Part shown: positions 54,264-64,000 of the stretch, one piece after another
Position numbering within the stretch: the stretch's first letter is position 1
Layout: each line of letters begins with the position of its first letter
Assembly: GCA_016508695.1 (NCBI GenBank)
Contig: VNKQ01000010.1
Location: forward strand, 1,054,001-1,118,000
Length of the DNA: 64,000 nucleotides
Direction of reading: 5' to 3'
Source of the DNA: Hyphodiscus hymeniophilus
Lineage: Eukaryota > Ascomycota > Leotiomycetes > Helotiales > Hyphodiscaceae
Position numbers and translations under genes: made by a program
The notes under the pieces: generated by a model
Seen by the model: only the letters and a program-made list of their open reading frames with translations
Databases searched by the model: none
What the model was told of the DNA's origin: nothing

Positions 54264-56917
54264 TCAAGCCGCAGGTTGGGCCATGTCATGATGCAGGTGA
54301 TTCGTTTCCATCTGGATATGCTCATGCCCAACAAACTCATACTTGGCCCCAAGAGAGAAGTCCTCATCCGGTGTCCGAATCCCAATACCACTATCATCAT
54401 GTCCTGCAGCAGCGTTCATAGCAGCTTGACTCGTGACATCCATTGGTCGAGGCACCGAGACACCGCCATCTCCGTTGCCACTTTCCCGTAGGAAATCATC
54501 ACTTCCACTGCTGTACCGACTTGCTGGATGGCTGGCACCTCGACCTCCGACTCTCTGCTTCGCAGTATCCCTATATGCCCCTTGCGAGCTCTTATATTCC
54601 ATGAAGCCACCTTGTTCGGCCATGAAAGCAATCATCTCATCGATCCAACATTTGGTTACCCACCAAGCGCCGAAACTCTTGCCTTGGTTGATAGTAAGAT
54701 CCCTCATGACAGCAGTCCCTAGCCTCTGAACGCACCAAACAATTTCCGCATGAGTAGCGTATGGAAACTTGCCCGGAAGTGAAGTCAAGAAGGCAACCCA
54801 TCGATCTAGGACATTCTCTGTTGAGGAATCAGCGTGAATGCTTGCCTGTTGTTGACGTCCAGTACGCATGGCCATTTCTCCATAAGGTGTGAGACCTTCA
54901 ATCTCCCACGGAACACCAACAGGATCAAGTAGGTCGCGCAACTCTGTGAGCAGGAGGTTAACAACGTCATCCATCCCTCTTGTTGGAATGCACTCGGCAA
55001 CCTTCCGAGTTCGAACCATGATGATCCAGTCCTCGTACATCTGATCTCGATTGGCGGGGTTAGACAGCATATTAGCGGCCGCGTGAGCAGTCAAATTGAC
55101 TCTCAACTCTCGGTCTAGTAGTCCAGCAAAAAGAGTTGCCGGTGCTATTTTAGCGTCGACGACATGGCTTGGCTGCCCTTGGAAAGAGTTCTGGATGTGA
55201 GAAACGAGGCGTTCGGAGATATTTCGTAATGTGTCAAGTACTGGCTTTGGTGCAACCTGAAGAGTTAAAGGTGCTACGACGCGCATCATCTTTTGATACA
55301 TGACAAAATCGCACTCCTCAATCCAAGGTGCAATGCTTGGATTCGAGAACAGCTTTTGGACAGGCATTGTAAGAGTGCCGTGGAACGACGTGAATAAGTG
55401 GAAGAAGGTCTTTTCCTTGCAGAAGCGCATACACTCAATGAGAGATGTGCAGTGAGATCGGTAGAGTGCCGTCAGCGCCCCGGCCGAGTCAGGATCAGTG
55501 CCAGCTGGAACAAAAGGTTCGATTCTTGGGAGAGAAATGGGCTCGTATTCCTGAGCAGGCTCACTCAGAGGCGCGAACTGAAGGCGTTGAGGCATCTTGT
55601 TCGTAGTAGAGTCGAGTTGAGATACACCGGTGATTTCGGGTTGACTGTAAAGACTCTGAGGTCTCATGAAGCCGTCGAATTTTTGTTGAACTGGCTGTTC
55701 GTGTAATTGATCGATTTCGGGAGACGGGAAAGTGGCTCTGTCTATCGAATATTGGGTGTTGTTCGAGGGCATACTGTGGCTGATTGGTGAGCAAAGATAT
55801 GATGTTCCGGGGAAAGGAAACATACTTGAAGCTTTGTGCAAAGCTGGGTGTTTCGTTGAACGCCTGGACTTGTTGGTTGTTGTGAGACTCGGCCAGCCCT
55901 GGTTGATCGTCCTTGAGGCTGAAGTTCACGTAGTGATATTTCGATTCACCACGTACACCTAGTCTTCGCGTCTTAAGACCTGGGAATAGCACGCGAACAA
56001 GCTTGCCAAACGAAGCGGGATTCAGTACCGTTACCCTTTCAGTGGCGCATCTAGAGACATAGTTCGCATAGACACGCCCTCTTGGCACGGAACCCTTCCC
56101 TTTATCGCAAACTCCATCGATCCTACAAATTTCGCTTTAGCTCTGAAACACCTACCGATTGGAAGGGTGCTTACCAGATCATGGCAAAGACTTGGCGCTG
56201 TCTTTCGGACTGCGGTCCTCTTTCATTACCGTGGAGTTCTTTTGCAACCTCTGGCAGGGTGCGATGTTTATTTAAATGGAACAGTTGTCGCATTTCCAGT
56301 TCATTGGCAGCACTTGACTTAGAAGCCTTCTTTGCTGGACCTCCCGCTCCTGCCTGCGAGTCGACCTCATCTTGTTCATCACTGCGGCCCTCTAGCATCT
56401 GACTATCTCCTTCTGTATAGTTTCCTGGAAAGCCATCGGCTGGAATGGATTGGCGGCCGTGATCAAGTTTGTACTGATTATCAGGTGGATAAGACAAAGG
56501 ATATGCATGCGCTGCTGATAGAGCTGGATCTATGTCGTGACTCCGAGGATTTTGTAGTTGGGACGCTGATTGAATAACCATATCCTCGGGCGTCATTTGG
56601 TGACCAGTGTTTTCGAATCTTCGATGCGCGTCAATTTCATACCATTGTTGAGGATTTTCTAAGACTGAATCAACAAGCTGGTGGCCTATTGCTGGTTGCG
56701 TGACTCCACTTTGGACGCTCGTCGTTGAAGCTCGGGATTGAGGGCGTTTCCTACTTTTATTCGATGCTGCCGTATTGGAGCGGGACCGAGACTTGAGCGA
56801 AATCTTCTCTCCTGGCTGATCTGAGGCAGGTTTTAACAGTCAGCACGATAATCTAGCTGACGAAGAGTCGCGAAGTAGGACTATGGCCAGACGACTTGCG
56901 CAATGTTACTTACCCAT
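54264..56917 (-). CDS. RFX1: RFX-family transcription factor
   Basis: Winged-helix regulator; fungal relatives include yeast Rfx1/Crt1 (DNA-damage repression), S. pombe Sak1 and Acremonium CPCR1. Exon 1 is a lone ATG plus one base at 56917; intron GTAAGT..CTCAG joins MD to QPGEKISLKSRSRSNTAASN. The DNA-binding domain (about residues 170-260) begins HGNERGPQSERQRQVFAMI, crosses an intron (GTAAGC..TGTAG), and continues WIDGVCDKGKGSVPRGRVYA, then FGKLVRVLFPGLKTRRLGVR and GESKYHY, the signature ending of RFX domains. A further intron joins SFAQSFN to MPSNNTQYSID. The C-terminal half holds the conserved regions with IEPFVPAGTDPDSAGALTAL and CWIDEMIAFMAEQGGFMEY. About 825 residues. Target genes cannot be inferred. 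Confidence 0.93.
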
Positions 56918-57350
56918 GATCTGAGTATTGTTAAATATATTGGGCTTGTTTCGCGCGGAGAGCTGGCTGGATCGGATTGTTTATTTGCGACTGCTGTAAA
57001 GTCGATTCGGCGTCTGCTGACTTCTAGCATATGGTGTCACTCTGCGGATGATAGTATCACTCGATACCTGATCAATCCAGACGTTGGGAACCACCGAAGT
57101 GCGGTTTGGGGAACTTGTGTATTGTCTTTGGAGGTTGTTGTTTACTCAATCATTGTCCAGGCGATGAGAGTCTTCGTATGGGTGCCGCTCTATTCTTGTG
57201 GAATTTCAACTAGCTGCTTTTTATAGCGGCGACGACTAGGCGACAAAACGTCACTGCTCATCGGCACCCATCGACAGACACATCTCCATTTGTATCAACA
57301 CCTCTTCAAGAAATCCATCAACCCTCTGCAACTTTGCAACGATCACAACC
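56918..57350. promoter_or_regulatory. divergent promoter region of RFX1 and YOP1
   Basis: 433 bp between start codons. The YOP1 leader just before 57351 is C/A-rich (CATCAACC, GATCACAACC), typical of well-expressed genes. Confidence 0.4.
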
Positions 57351-58062
57351 ATGTCGTCATTCCAAGATAAAGCTCAGCACCACATTGCCAATATCGACAA
57401 GGAGGTTAGTCATTGTCCTCCTCATTCACCAAGGACAGCGAGAGCTCTCGAGTCCGCGCATTTACAATGGTGCTTTGTACTAACCAACCTCATTTCCAGC
57501 TCTCTAAATATCCGGCTTTGACCAATCTGGAGAAACAGACTTCAGTTCCAAAGGTTTACGCCTTTTTGGGCCTTATCGCGACCTATTTCTTCTTCATATT
57601 CTTCAACATTGGAGGTCAACTCCTTACAAATGTCGCCGGATTTGTGATTCCAGGATACTACTCTTTGGAGGCTTTATTCAGTGCCGGGAAGAGTGATGAC
57701 ACCCAGTGGCTCACGGTATGAATTGTGTATCCTTGGTTCGAGACTAGCTGACCTTTCTGCCAGTACTGGGTAGTATTCGCTTTCTTGACCGTATTCGAGA
57801 GCGCTGTCAACGCCGTCTACTGGTTCCCATTCTACTACACCTTCAAGTTCATTCTTGTTCTCTGGCTCGCCCTTCCAGCTACCGGGTTAGTAAAGATCTC
57901 ATCGTCTGATATTCATAGACTAATAGCAACCGCAGCGGTGCCCAAATCGTCTTCCGCTCTTTCATCCAACCTGTCTTCGCTCGCTACTTTTCCGGCGCTG
58001 GTGCATCCGCCGCCAACCTTCGAGCTAAGGTCGATTCCTCTACCTCTGACAAGACCTTGTAA
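57351..58062 (+). CDS. YOP1: ER-shaping protein Yop1 (REEP/DP1, TB2/HVA22 family)
   Basis: Membrane protein that, with reticulons, curves tubular ER. Exon 1 (57351-57404) reads MSSFQDKAQHHIANIDKE; an intron (GTTAGT..TTCCAG) joins LSKYPALTNLEKQTSVPKVY, then two hydrophobic hairpins: GLIATYFFFIFFNIGGQLLT and, after another intron, YWVVFAFLTVFESAVNAVYW and YYTFKFILVLWLALPAT. The TB2 signature GFVIPGYYSLEAL lies between them. A last intron (GTTAGT..CCGCAG) joins GAQIVFRSFIQPVFARYFSG and a short tail to TAA at 58060-58062. About 168 residues, normal for the family. Unspliced frames give false C-termini. Confidence 0.95.
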
Positions 58063-58840
58063 GCAGATCGTTGGACTGCCTCGTAAAGTTGTGCGGCTCT
58101 TGCTTCAATTAATATCACGACTTATGGGGCTACTAATAATGGAGGCAATGTGAAAATGGCGGGCTTCACAAAGACCATGGCTATGGGATCTTGGTCGCTG
58201 TCTGGCCGGTGATGTCAATGGACTGGGCTAGATATAATGATGGCGGTGTTGGGAGGAATCTTTTATAGCAAGGGCTCAAAGGGGGATTGTTTATAGACTC
58301 AGGTTACGATTTTCATCAACCGGTGTTCTGAAAACGCTCAGGGAATCGAGAATTATGTGCTGGTATCAAAGAATCAGACCAGTGACTTACACTTGAATTT
58401 CGCGTGTATTTCTGATTGTCTCGCTTTTCACGATAGGAATGGGACCATAACTGCAGGCGCTTAAGATCAAGGTACGTAAACTGATCTTAAGAGCCCAACG
58501 AAAGTCTTGTGTCCTTGTCGCTTGAGCAATAGGTATTCTAGTGTCAAGATCGAGTACTTAAGCTTTACACTTCCTCCTACCTCCGATCTTATCGCATGAG
58601 ATGAGAGTCCACGCAAAATGTGTGGGCTTGCACTAGCGCAATGAGACGAGCCTAAAAATAGCAGTCTGATACAGTTTCGAAAACCTCATCAACGACATTC
58701 TATAGACAAGTCGACGTGTGTACAAAGTGAGGAGAATGGCAGATGTGTTCTGATGTGGTGATACTGCACCATTCCGGACCTTTACATTTGCGCCAGGAAG
58801 GGAGAACCACACTCCAAATGCGCACCCCTTCACAACCACA
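58063..58840. other. intergenic region, YOP1 3' flank and MID1 upstream region
   Basis: About 780 bp. Contains a short inverted pair, CTTAAGATCA (58457-58466) and TGATCTTAAG (58482-58491), at 15-bp spacing. No further gene. Confidence 0.45.
58457..58491. repeat. 10-bp perfect inverted repeat upstream of MID1
   Basis: CTTAAGATCA and TGATCTTAAG are exact reverse complements separated by 15 bp (AGGTACGTAAACTGA region). It lies about 350 bp upstream of the MID1 ATG and about 395 bp past the YOP1 stop. It could be a terminator hairpin or a protein-binding site. Confidence 0.55.
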
Positions 58841-60868
58841 ATGCCACTCCTCCCAAAGCTCAGTCCGCTGCAATCGCGCTTTGCAGCGTCTCTTGTAGCC
58901 TTGATCATGGTATTGGCCCTATACCTCGCGTTCTCGATCCCGCAATTCGCATATGCCGCAGAGGTCGACTCGATAGGAGGGGACGATCATAATCACGAGC
59001 GATTACTGGATAGGCCGTATATTGACATCGACATCAAGGACCTGGAGTTGAGAGAAGCTGGATATGAAGCAGAATTCATTGGATATGATAGAGGGATAAT
59101 TGGAAGAGCGCCTGCGGCGAATGAACCGACCCCGTTGATCAACAATCGTCTAGTTCAGACAAATATTGAACAAGGACAAACGTTGCCATATTCGTTCCTC
59201 AATGCCTCTGTATTCGGAGATTTATCCCCAAACACAACAGGGTTTCCATCACCCGTCAGAATTCGAAGGCTGAGTACCGGTTTGGAATATGAAGACGATG
59301 TGCTAGACGATGGACTTGAGTGGATGGATGGAGAGGACGGAAATACACAAGATCACGAATTGAGGAGACGACAATCAACCTCTGAAGATCACCGAACGGT
59401 CTATATCACAGCAACCACATGCGTTCAACCTCAGCCCATCATAAATACCACTACGGATTCACCACCCCAGCTGGAACTCTATGTCTCATTATCTACGAGC
59501 AATACCAATCCTGGGCCAGGGCAGGATCCTTCTTCACAACAAATGGTCACCCTGGACGGTGGGTTCGGAATGATTGTTGTTAATGCTACCGGAGATGTAT
59601 TCATGGGTTTATATGGTCCAAATACGACCGCCTATAAGAGTGTCTGGAATGCTCAACTCGCAGCTTCGATCGATGCTCCGTTCCATTTTTACCATAACGG
59701 CACCAACCCGAATCTTTATCTTGTCGATAGTGACAGCTCTTCTGCACTATTGATCACAGGAGACCTTACAGATGAGCCATCGAATAGCACAGTCTACCAG
59801 GAGTGGCTGGAATCGGCCACGCCATATGTTATATTTGCTGGCAATCGGGATGATACCTCATTAAATGGACTTCAAAACTCATACTGCGGTCTAACACAGT
59901 CCGCAACAATTGTGCCTGCAGTTAATGGTGAGGAGTCAAAGTCTGTAACAATGGGTATCACCACTAGGGGAAATAATCAACCCAAACAGCAGTTTTACAT
60001 CGATACATTGGGCAGCGGTTCCACGTACAATGTCTTCCTAGCAACGAATGCAAACTCTACTGGATCCGTTGTAGGAGGTGGTGGACAAGTTTGGCCAATG
60101 ACGAACTTCACCACGCTCACAGGTATGTCTTTTGAATGCTGTCTTGCGCACCATCTAACATTAGCAGATGGTAACTGCGGCGTAATCTTCGACCTTTCTT
60201 TCTGCACTCAGACAGCATATGCTGTGCCATCGAACCCGCAGAACTTCCCTAATTTCACAGCATTGGCTGCGTTCTACGATAATGCCACTCTAGCAAATTA
60301 CCAAATCTTCGAGAAAGTCTTAGCACAAATACCATGCGAGACCACCTCGTCAGCACAATACTCTCTTGCTCGAACCTGCACCGACTGTGCTGCAGCCTAC
60401 AAGGAATGGCTATGTTCAGTCACCATCCCTCGATGTACAGACTTCTCATCCGACCTATCCTGGCTTCAAGAGCGGGCCATGGGACAGCCATTCCCAAATG
60501 GAACATTTCTCCCCGAGGCCCAGATCTCGTTCGCGAACAACTCGGTCCCTCTCAACTCGTCTCGAAATCCAAGTATCGACGACTTCGTAACTCCAGGGCC
60601 CTACAAAGAAGTTCTTCCCTGCGACGATCTCTGCCATCAGCTAGTTCAAAGCTGTCCAGCATCGATGGGTTTCTCATGTCCCCGTCCTGGACGAATTGGC
60701 TACAACTCGAGCTACGGCCAAATGCCCGACCCTAAAATTCCTGGACAAATCGGCCAGATCACATGTAACTATCCGGGGGCTGCGTATGATCAGTTGTCTG
60801 GAGCTGCAGGGTTCAGTCTGAGTATACTGTACGTTGCCCTGGCGGTGACGAGTATTATGTTTATATGA
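58841..60868 (+). CDS. MID1: stretch-activated Ca2+ channel subunit Mid1
   Basis: Regulatory subunit of the Cch1-Mid1 high-affinity Ca2+ influx system in the plasma membrane, needed for survival under cell-wall and ER stress. The N-terminal hydrophobic segment (SLVALIMVLALYLAF, about residues 17-31) is a signal peptide or anchor. The exterior domain has many N-glycosylation sites (NAS, NTT, NGT, NST, NFT, NSS). The C-terminal part holds the Cys-rich Mid1 signature: CTDCAAAYKEWLCSVTIPRC, then LPCDDLCHQLVQSCP and FSCPRPGRIGYN. It ends in a hydrophobic tail (FSLSILYVALAVTSIMFI). A 45-nt GTATGT..TAGCAG segment at about 60123-60167 looks like an intron but is a multiple of three, so the frame stays open either way. 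675 residues unspliced, 660 spliced. Confidence 0.93.
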   Translation: MPLLPKLSPLQSRFAASLVALIMVLALYLAFSIPQFAYAAEVDSIGGDDHNHERLLDRPYIDIDIKDLELREAGYEAEFIGYDRGIIGRAPAANEPTPLINNRLVQTNIEQGQTLPYSFLNASVFGDLSPNTTGFPSPVRIRRLSTGLEYEDDVLDDGLEWMDGEDGNTQDHELRRRQSTSEDHRTVYITATTCVQPQPIINTTTDSPPQLELYVSLSTSNTNPGPGQDPSSQQMVTLDGGFGMIVVNATGDVFMGLYGPNTTAYKSVWNAQLAASIDAPFHFYHNGTNPNLYLVDSDSSSALLITGDLTDEPSNSTVYQEWLESATPYVIFAGNRDDTSLNGLQNSYCGLTQSATIVPAVNGEESKSVTMGITTRGNNQPKQQFYIDTLGSGSTYNVFLATNANSTGSVVGGGGQVWPMTNFTTLTGMSFECCLAHHLTLADGNCGVIFDLSFCTQTAYAVPSNPQNFPNFTALAAFYDNATLANYQIFEKVLAQIPCETTSSAQYSLARTCTDCAAAYKEWLCSVTIPRCTDFSSDLSWLQERAMGQPFPNGTFLPEAQISFANNSVPLNSSRNPSIDDFVTPGPYKEVLPCDDLCHQLVQSCPASMGFSCPRPGRIGYNSSYGQMPDPKIPGQIGQITCNYPGAAYDQLSGAAGFSLSILYVALAVTSIMFI

Positions 60869-62626
60869 AGCGTTTGGCTTTATAATATGGGAAGGCATTG
60901 AAGGCGTTTTGAAAATGACTTTGGGTTTATGGGTTGTATGAGGTATGGGTTATGTAAGGCGTAGGATGGAATTGGAATAGCACGGGTGGATTATTGTATA
61001 CTCCCAGCGATAGACTCGGGCAATGTATGCGAGTGTAAGAACTCTCATGTTCCATTGAGCCCGAATGAATAGAAGGGCTGTTAGACCAATCATGATCCGA
61101 AAATGTCATTTTCGCTTCTCAAGATGCAGGAAAGGGGTTGAAATTACAACGACCCCCCAATTGGGGAATGGTGCCAATGGAACGAGATCGTTTTCGTTAA
61201 GAGGCTTTGAATGATTCGCACTGCGCAACCCCGACTCGGCTATCAGATCAAATCTCTCTCGCCAAATCCGAATAAACATCACAGGAAGTTGCAGTATGGC
61301 CTCTGAACGGGTAAGATCTTGAGTATCAAGTCAATCTGTCTGTTCTACGTCATGGTCAACCAAAACAGCCATCCTCCTCACTATTAAGCTGGCCCCCAAA
61401 GAGGCCAACATGTAGATATTCACACCCAGCCGTCCCCCTGATTTATGCTTAGATTCCACCTACACGGCCACGCCGGCGGTCCGACGATCTCGCCGTCATT
61501 TTCCTAATCCACACATCAGACCAGTGTACAGACTGCATATCACAGCCAAAGCCTTAATTCGGCCTCTAAGGCAAGGATGAGGGGATGTCGGCAGGTGAGG
61601 AATCTACTACTCGCAAATGCTCGTGATGTGTTATACAAAATGCAATTTCATGATCCTGGGAGTGAAGAGTGAAATGGGAGTGAATAGAATGATCTTGTGG
61701 AATAGTTGTGGCCTTGCATACAAATACATAATACTCATCTCCAATACTTTGATGATATAAAGAAACAACCGCAATGCTTATTAATACGTTCTGCAGTAGT
61801 CTCATTGCTGGAGTTTGAAAAATGTTGGAGTCAGAGGAGAGGTTGGAGAGTCTCTTCTCTTCGTCGTGAGAGATGTAGCTGCTTGGACGGTGATTGGTGG
61901 TGACACGAAGTCGACACGCACCCTGGTCTTTGTTTTGATATCAGACACGACGCGTGAATAGCCACCTAGGCGCTGACCGTGATTTGACCTCGCTCCACAC
62001 ACCATGATCACCGCCATCCATCCATCCACGCCCAATCAATTCCGCACATCCAAGCATCATAGAAACGGCAGCAGCGTCAACTTATTCTTGAGGTTTGCGC
62101 ACGAAGGAAACCTCATCGCTCGGGGTCTTCTGAAGAACATCATCACGGCTGAGCGTCGAGCGCCACCGTCAGACTTCACCACTTTCACACCCCCAGTGCC
62201 GGTACTTCTCGCAGCCAGCCCTCTTCTGCCCAGATATATCTATCTGCCAGCCAATGCGCATCTCTCGAAAAGCTCAAAAAGAAATAACAGCACCAGCTTG
62301 TCTGGTCTGAGTGTCTCCCTTACAGTAACTTGAAGCAGTTGGTATCTCGTTCGTGGTTACGTTTCGCTTCCAGAGACTCCGAGAGCAGCAGCCTGTGAGC
62401 ATCGTTTGGCTGGGCCCACGGCCGGACATCTTACTGTACGTCGTTCTGGAGGAAAACCCTGCTCTGAGCAAGCCACTCTCACTCTCCCTCTCCCTCTCCC
62501 TCTCTAGGATCCACCGACCCATCCGAATCCTACCTGCGCTTGCAAGTCTTGCATTATTATTTGGCACTTACACACTTGTCACTCACACTTGCACTTATCC
62601 CTCGTCTTCCCCGCTCGTGGTGGTGC

Positions 62627-62660
62627 ATTAGCATCAGCATCAGCATCAGCATCAGCATCT
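62627..62660. repeat. (AGCATC)5 hexamer repeat
   Basis: Five consecutive AGCATC units (the first within TTAGCATC), in the presumed leader of the forkhead gene. Confidence 0.8.
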
Positions 62661-62898
62661 CACGCTTGACGTCAACTTACCTACTTGCTGCTGCTCCGCT
62701 GGTGCTTGCTTGCTTGCTTGCTCTTTCAGGATCACCTCTCCTCACTCGGTCGACACTGCCCTCCCTCCCTCCTCTCCGAACCAACCAACCAACCGGCATA
62801 TCTCCCTCGTCCTCATCCTCTTCCTCCCCTTCTTCTTCATCACCAACATATTCGATTCTTGCATCAACATTTCCAGTAGACTTTCCAACATTGATCGA

Positions 62899-62909
62899 CC
62901 CCCCCCCCC
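62899..62909. repeat. poly-C tract (11 bases)
   Basis: Eleven consecutive C in the forkhead leader. Length is uncertain because of homopolymer error. Confidence 0.7.
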
Positions 62910-63040
62910 TGGAAAGATTCCAGGCCCTTATCAGCCCGTTTGCTCCGCCCTTGCTTGCTTTTCGATCGCGGAATCCACTGCAATTTCGCTCCACAAAGCG
63001 CCGATCATCCCAGCCAGCGCACACCTCTGCATTCAACGGG

Positions 63041-63133
63041 TATGTACATCCCTTGAGAGCCTCTCCATGATCTGATCTGATCTGATCTTCTCTCCTCTGC
63101 TCAAGATATTTGACGACTAACTCAACAACTGTA
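63041..63133 (+). other. probable 5'-UTR intron of the forkhead gene
   Basis: GTATGT at about 63041, a branch-point-like GACTAACTCAAC near 63114-63125 and CTGTAG at 63128-63133 fit a fungal intron. It lies 95 bp before the forkhead ATG, outside the coding frame. It includes a TGATC tetramer repeat (63068-63087). Confidence 0.45.
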
Positions 63134-63227
63134 GCTTCATTGACGACATCGATCCTCACCCCGACCATACGCGTTCCCCGTCTACATCAACCCTACCTCT
63201 CCCAGCCTGTTCCGCGTCGTCGACACG

Positions 63228-64000
63228 ATGTCGTCGTCGACGCGTTATTCGCAGCAACCGCTGCAAATCTACCAAGATCCCATTGCATCTTTTGACCACG
63301 CACCTATGCCGTCAACACGGCCGGCGAACTTTAAGAAGGCATCACCGCTTCGTCCGATAAAGGATGTTGGATCGAAGCAGAGCATCCGATTCAACCCTCC
63401 TCAGAACGGAGGTGCCAAGCAATCACCGCACAAGGCTGCGCAGCAGAGTTCAAGCTCACCGTCAAGAGCCCCCCTTAGTAACAAGTTCAATATGATATCG
63501 ATGCCGCCGCCTGGAGGACCAGTGTACAGCACCGATTCGATTGAGAAGAAGCAGCCCTTGATGTCGAAGTTCAAGCCACAGAAGTCAATGTTCATGCCGA
63601 TTGCGAGTGCGAAGGTGGACAAGGAGAATTGCCCGGATTCGAGATATCAACAACCTCAAGCATCGTATGCCAACACCTTCTCGACAAGCACATTCTCTCT
63701 GGAAGGACTATACGGCCAAAGACCTCAAAAGCGTACTTTGTTGGAAGCAGCACCGATTCATGAATCAAGACCAATCAAGAAACCAAAGATGGATGAGGCA
63801 CTGGAAGGCGACGAGCTTCATGACTTTCAAGATATCCCGGCTCCAGAGTCGTTTCCAACCCTCGTCGATGATGGCGGCAAACCCTCGCACAGCTATGCTC
63901 AGTTGATTGGCATGTCAATCCTCCGAGCTCCGAATCGTCGTCTGACTCTCGCCCAAATCTACAAGTGGATTTCGGACACGTTCTCCTTCTACGGCGCACA
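63228..64000 (+). CDS. forkhead transcription factor, 5' part (cut by window end)
   Basis: The frame is open from ATG at 63228 to the last base. The first 220 residues are Ser/Pro/Gln-rich and disordered, with a KEN tripeptide (DKENCPDS, residues 132-134) and a basic patch (PIKKPKMDE). The forkhead domain starts near residue 225: KPSHSYAQLIGMSILRAPNR, then RLTLAQIYKWISDTFSFYGA, matching helices H1 and H2 of the winged helix. The rest, including recognition helix H3, lies beyond the window. Candidates among fungal forkhead families are Sep1/Hcm1-like and Fkh1/2-like. No FHA domain precedes the forkhead in the visible part, which argues against Fkh1/2. A KEN box would fit an APC/C-degraded cell-cycle regulator. 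Confidence 0.9.
   Translation, partial: MSSSTRYSQQPLQIYQDPIASFDHAPMPSTRPANFKKASPLRPIKDVGSKQSIRFNPPQNGGAKQSPHKAAQQSSSSPSRAPLSNKFNMISMPPPGGPVYSTDSIEKKQPLMSKFKPQKSMFMPIASAKVDKENCPDSRYQQPQASYANTFSTSTFSLEGLYGQRPQKRTLLEAAPIHESRPIKKPKMDEALEGDELHDFQDIPAPESFPTLVDDGGKPSHSYAQLIGMSILRAPNRRLTLAQIYKWISDTFSFYGA

Larger units (their letters stand above)
60869..63227. other. intergenic region and probable long leader of the forkhead gene
   Basis: The right part (about 62440-63227) is pyrimidine-rich with short tandem repeats (CTCTCC, AGCATC, GCTTGCTT, poly-C at 62899-62909, TGATC), typical of a long fungal 5' UTR. A probable 5'-UTR intron is listed separately. No supported gene in 60869-62300. Confidence 0.5.

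Noticed and set aside
1..64000. Bacterial-type defence, CRISPR or phage systems
   Set aside because: The window is eukaryotic. No direct-repeat/spacer arrays or prokaryotic operons are present.

Overview
The window is nuclear DNA of a filamentous ascomycete (Pezizomycotina). Most genes carry short introns (about 45-80 nt, GT..AG), the proteins are typically eukaryotic and fungal (COQ8, EPL1, calcineurin B, Mid1, complex I NDUFA6), and intergenic DNA is rich in microsatellites. The protein flavour suggests Leotiomycetes, but I cannot prove that from sequence alone. All gene models were built by hand from reading frames, splice signals and family knowledge.

Layout. 1-12.7 kb: the possible tail of a gene, a small unknown protein behind a good TATA box, FAP7 and HAM1 (convergent, stop codons 30 bp apart), a P450 with an unusual I helix, RRP36 divergent from an FCP1-type phosphatase-fold protein, then eEF1B-gamma divergent from the mitochondrial ribosomal protein uS9m. 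12.7-23.9 kb: gene-poor, holding only a Q-rich unknown protein and calcineurin B. 23.9-42.7 kb: gene-dense, with an unknown S/T-rich protein, EPL1 (NuA4), RKM4-type SET methyltransferase, KAE1 (KEOPS), a small membrane protein, the SNF1 beta subunit, COQ8, ESS2, NDUFA6 and RPC19. 42.7-64 kb: an unknown disordered protein, a HAL4/SAT4-type kinase, a repeat-rich gene-free tract, an RFX factor, YOP1, MID1, and the 5' part of a forkhead factor cut by the window end.

The genes are mostly housekeeping. Ribosome and translation functions dominate: FAP7 and RRP36 in 18S maturation, RPC19 in Pol I/III, eEF1B-gamma, uS9m, RKM4 and KAE1. Several are arranged as divergent pairs with 150-430 bp between start codons. 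A second theme is Ca2+ and stress signalling: Mid1 channel subunit, calcineurin B, HAL4-type kinase, SNF1 beta subunit. These are not clustered as an operon-like unit, and I see no secondary-metabolite cluster, transposon, CRISPR array or rRNA gene.

I found no clear undescribed multi-gene system. The best leads are protein- or element-level: four D-x-F-Y motifs in the COQ8 linker, a DLNGT (not DxDxT) active site in the FCP1-like protein, a P450 lacking the I-helix acid-alcohol pair, a candidate C/D snoRNA in an outsized eEF1B-gamma intron, an inverted repeat in the RRP36 divergent promoter, two nested myristoylation-type starts in the SNF1 beta subunit, and an in-frame 45-nt intron in MID1.
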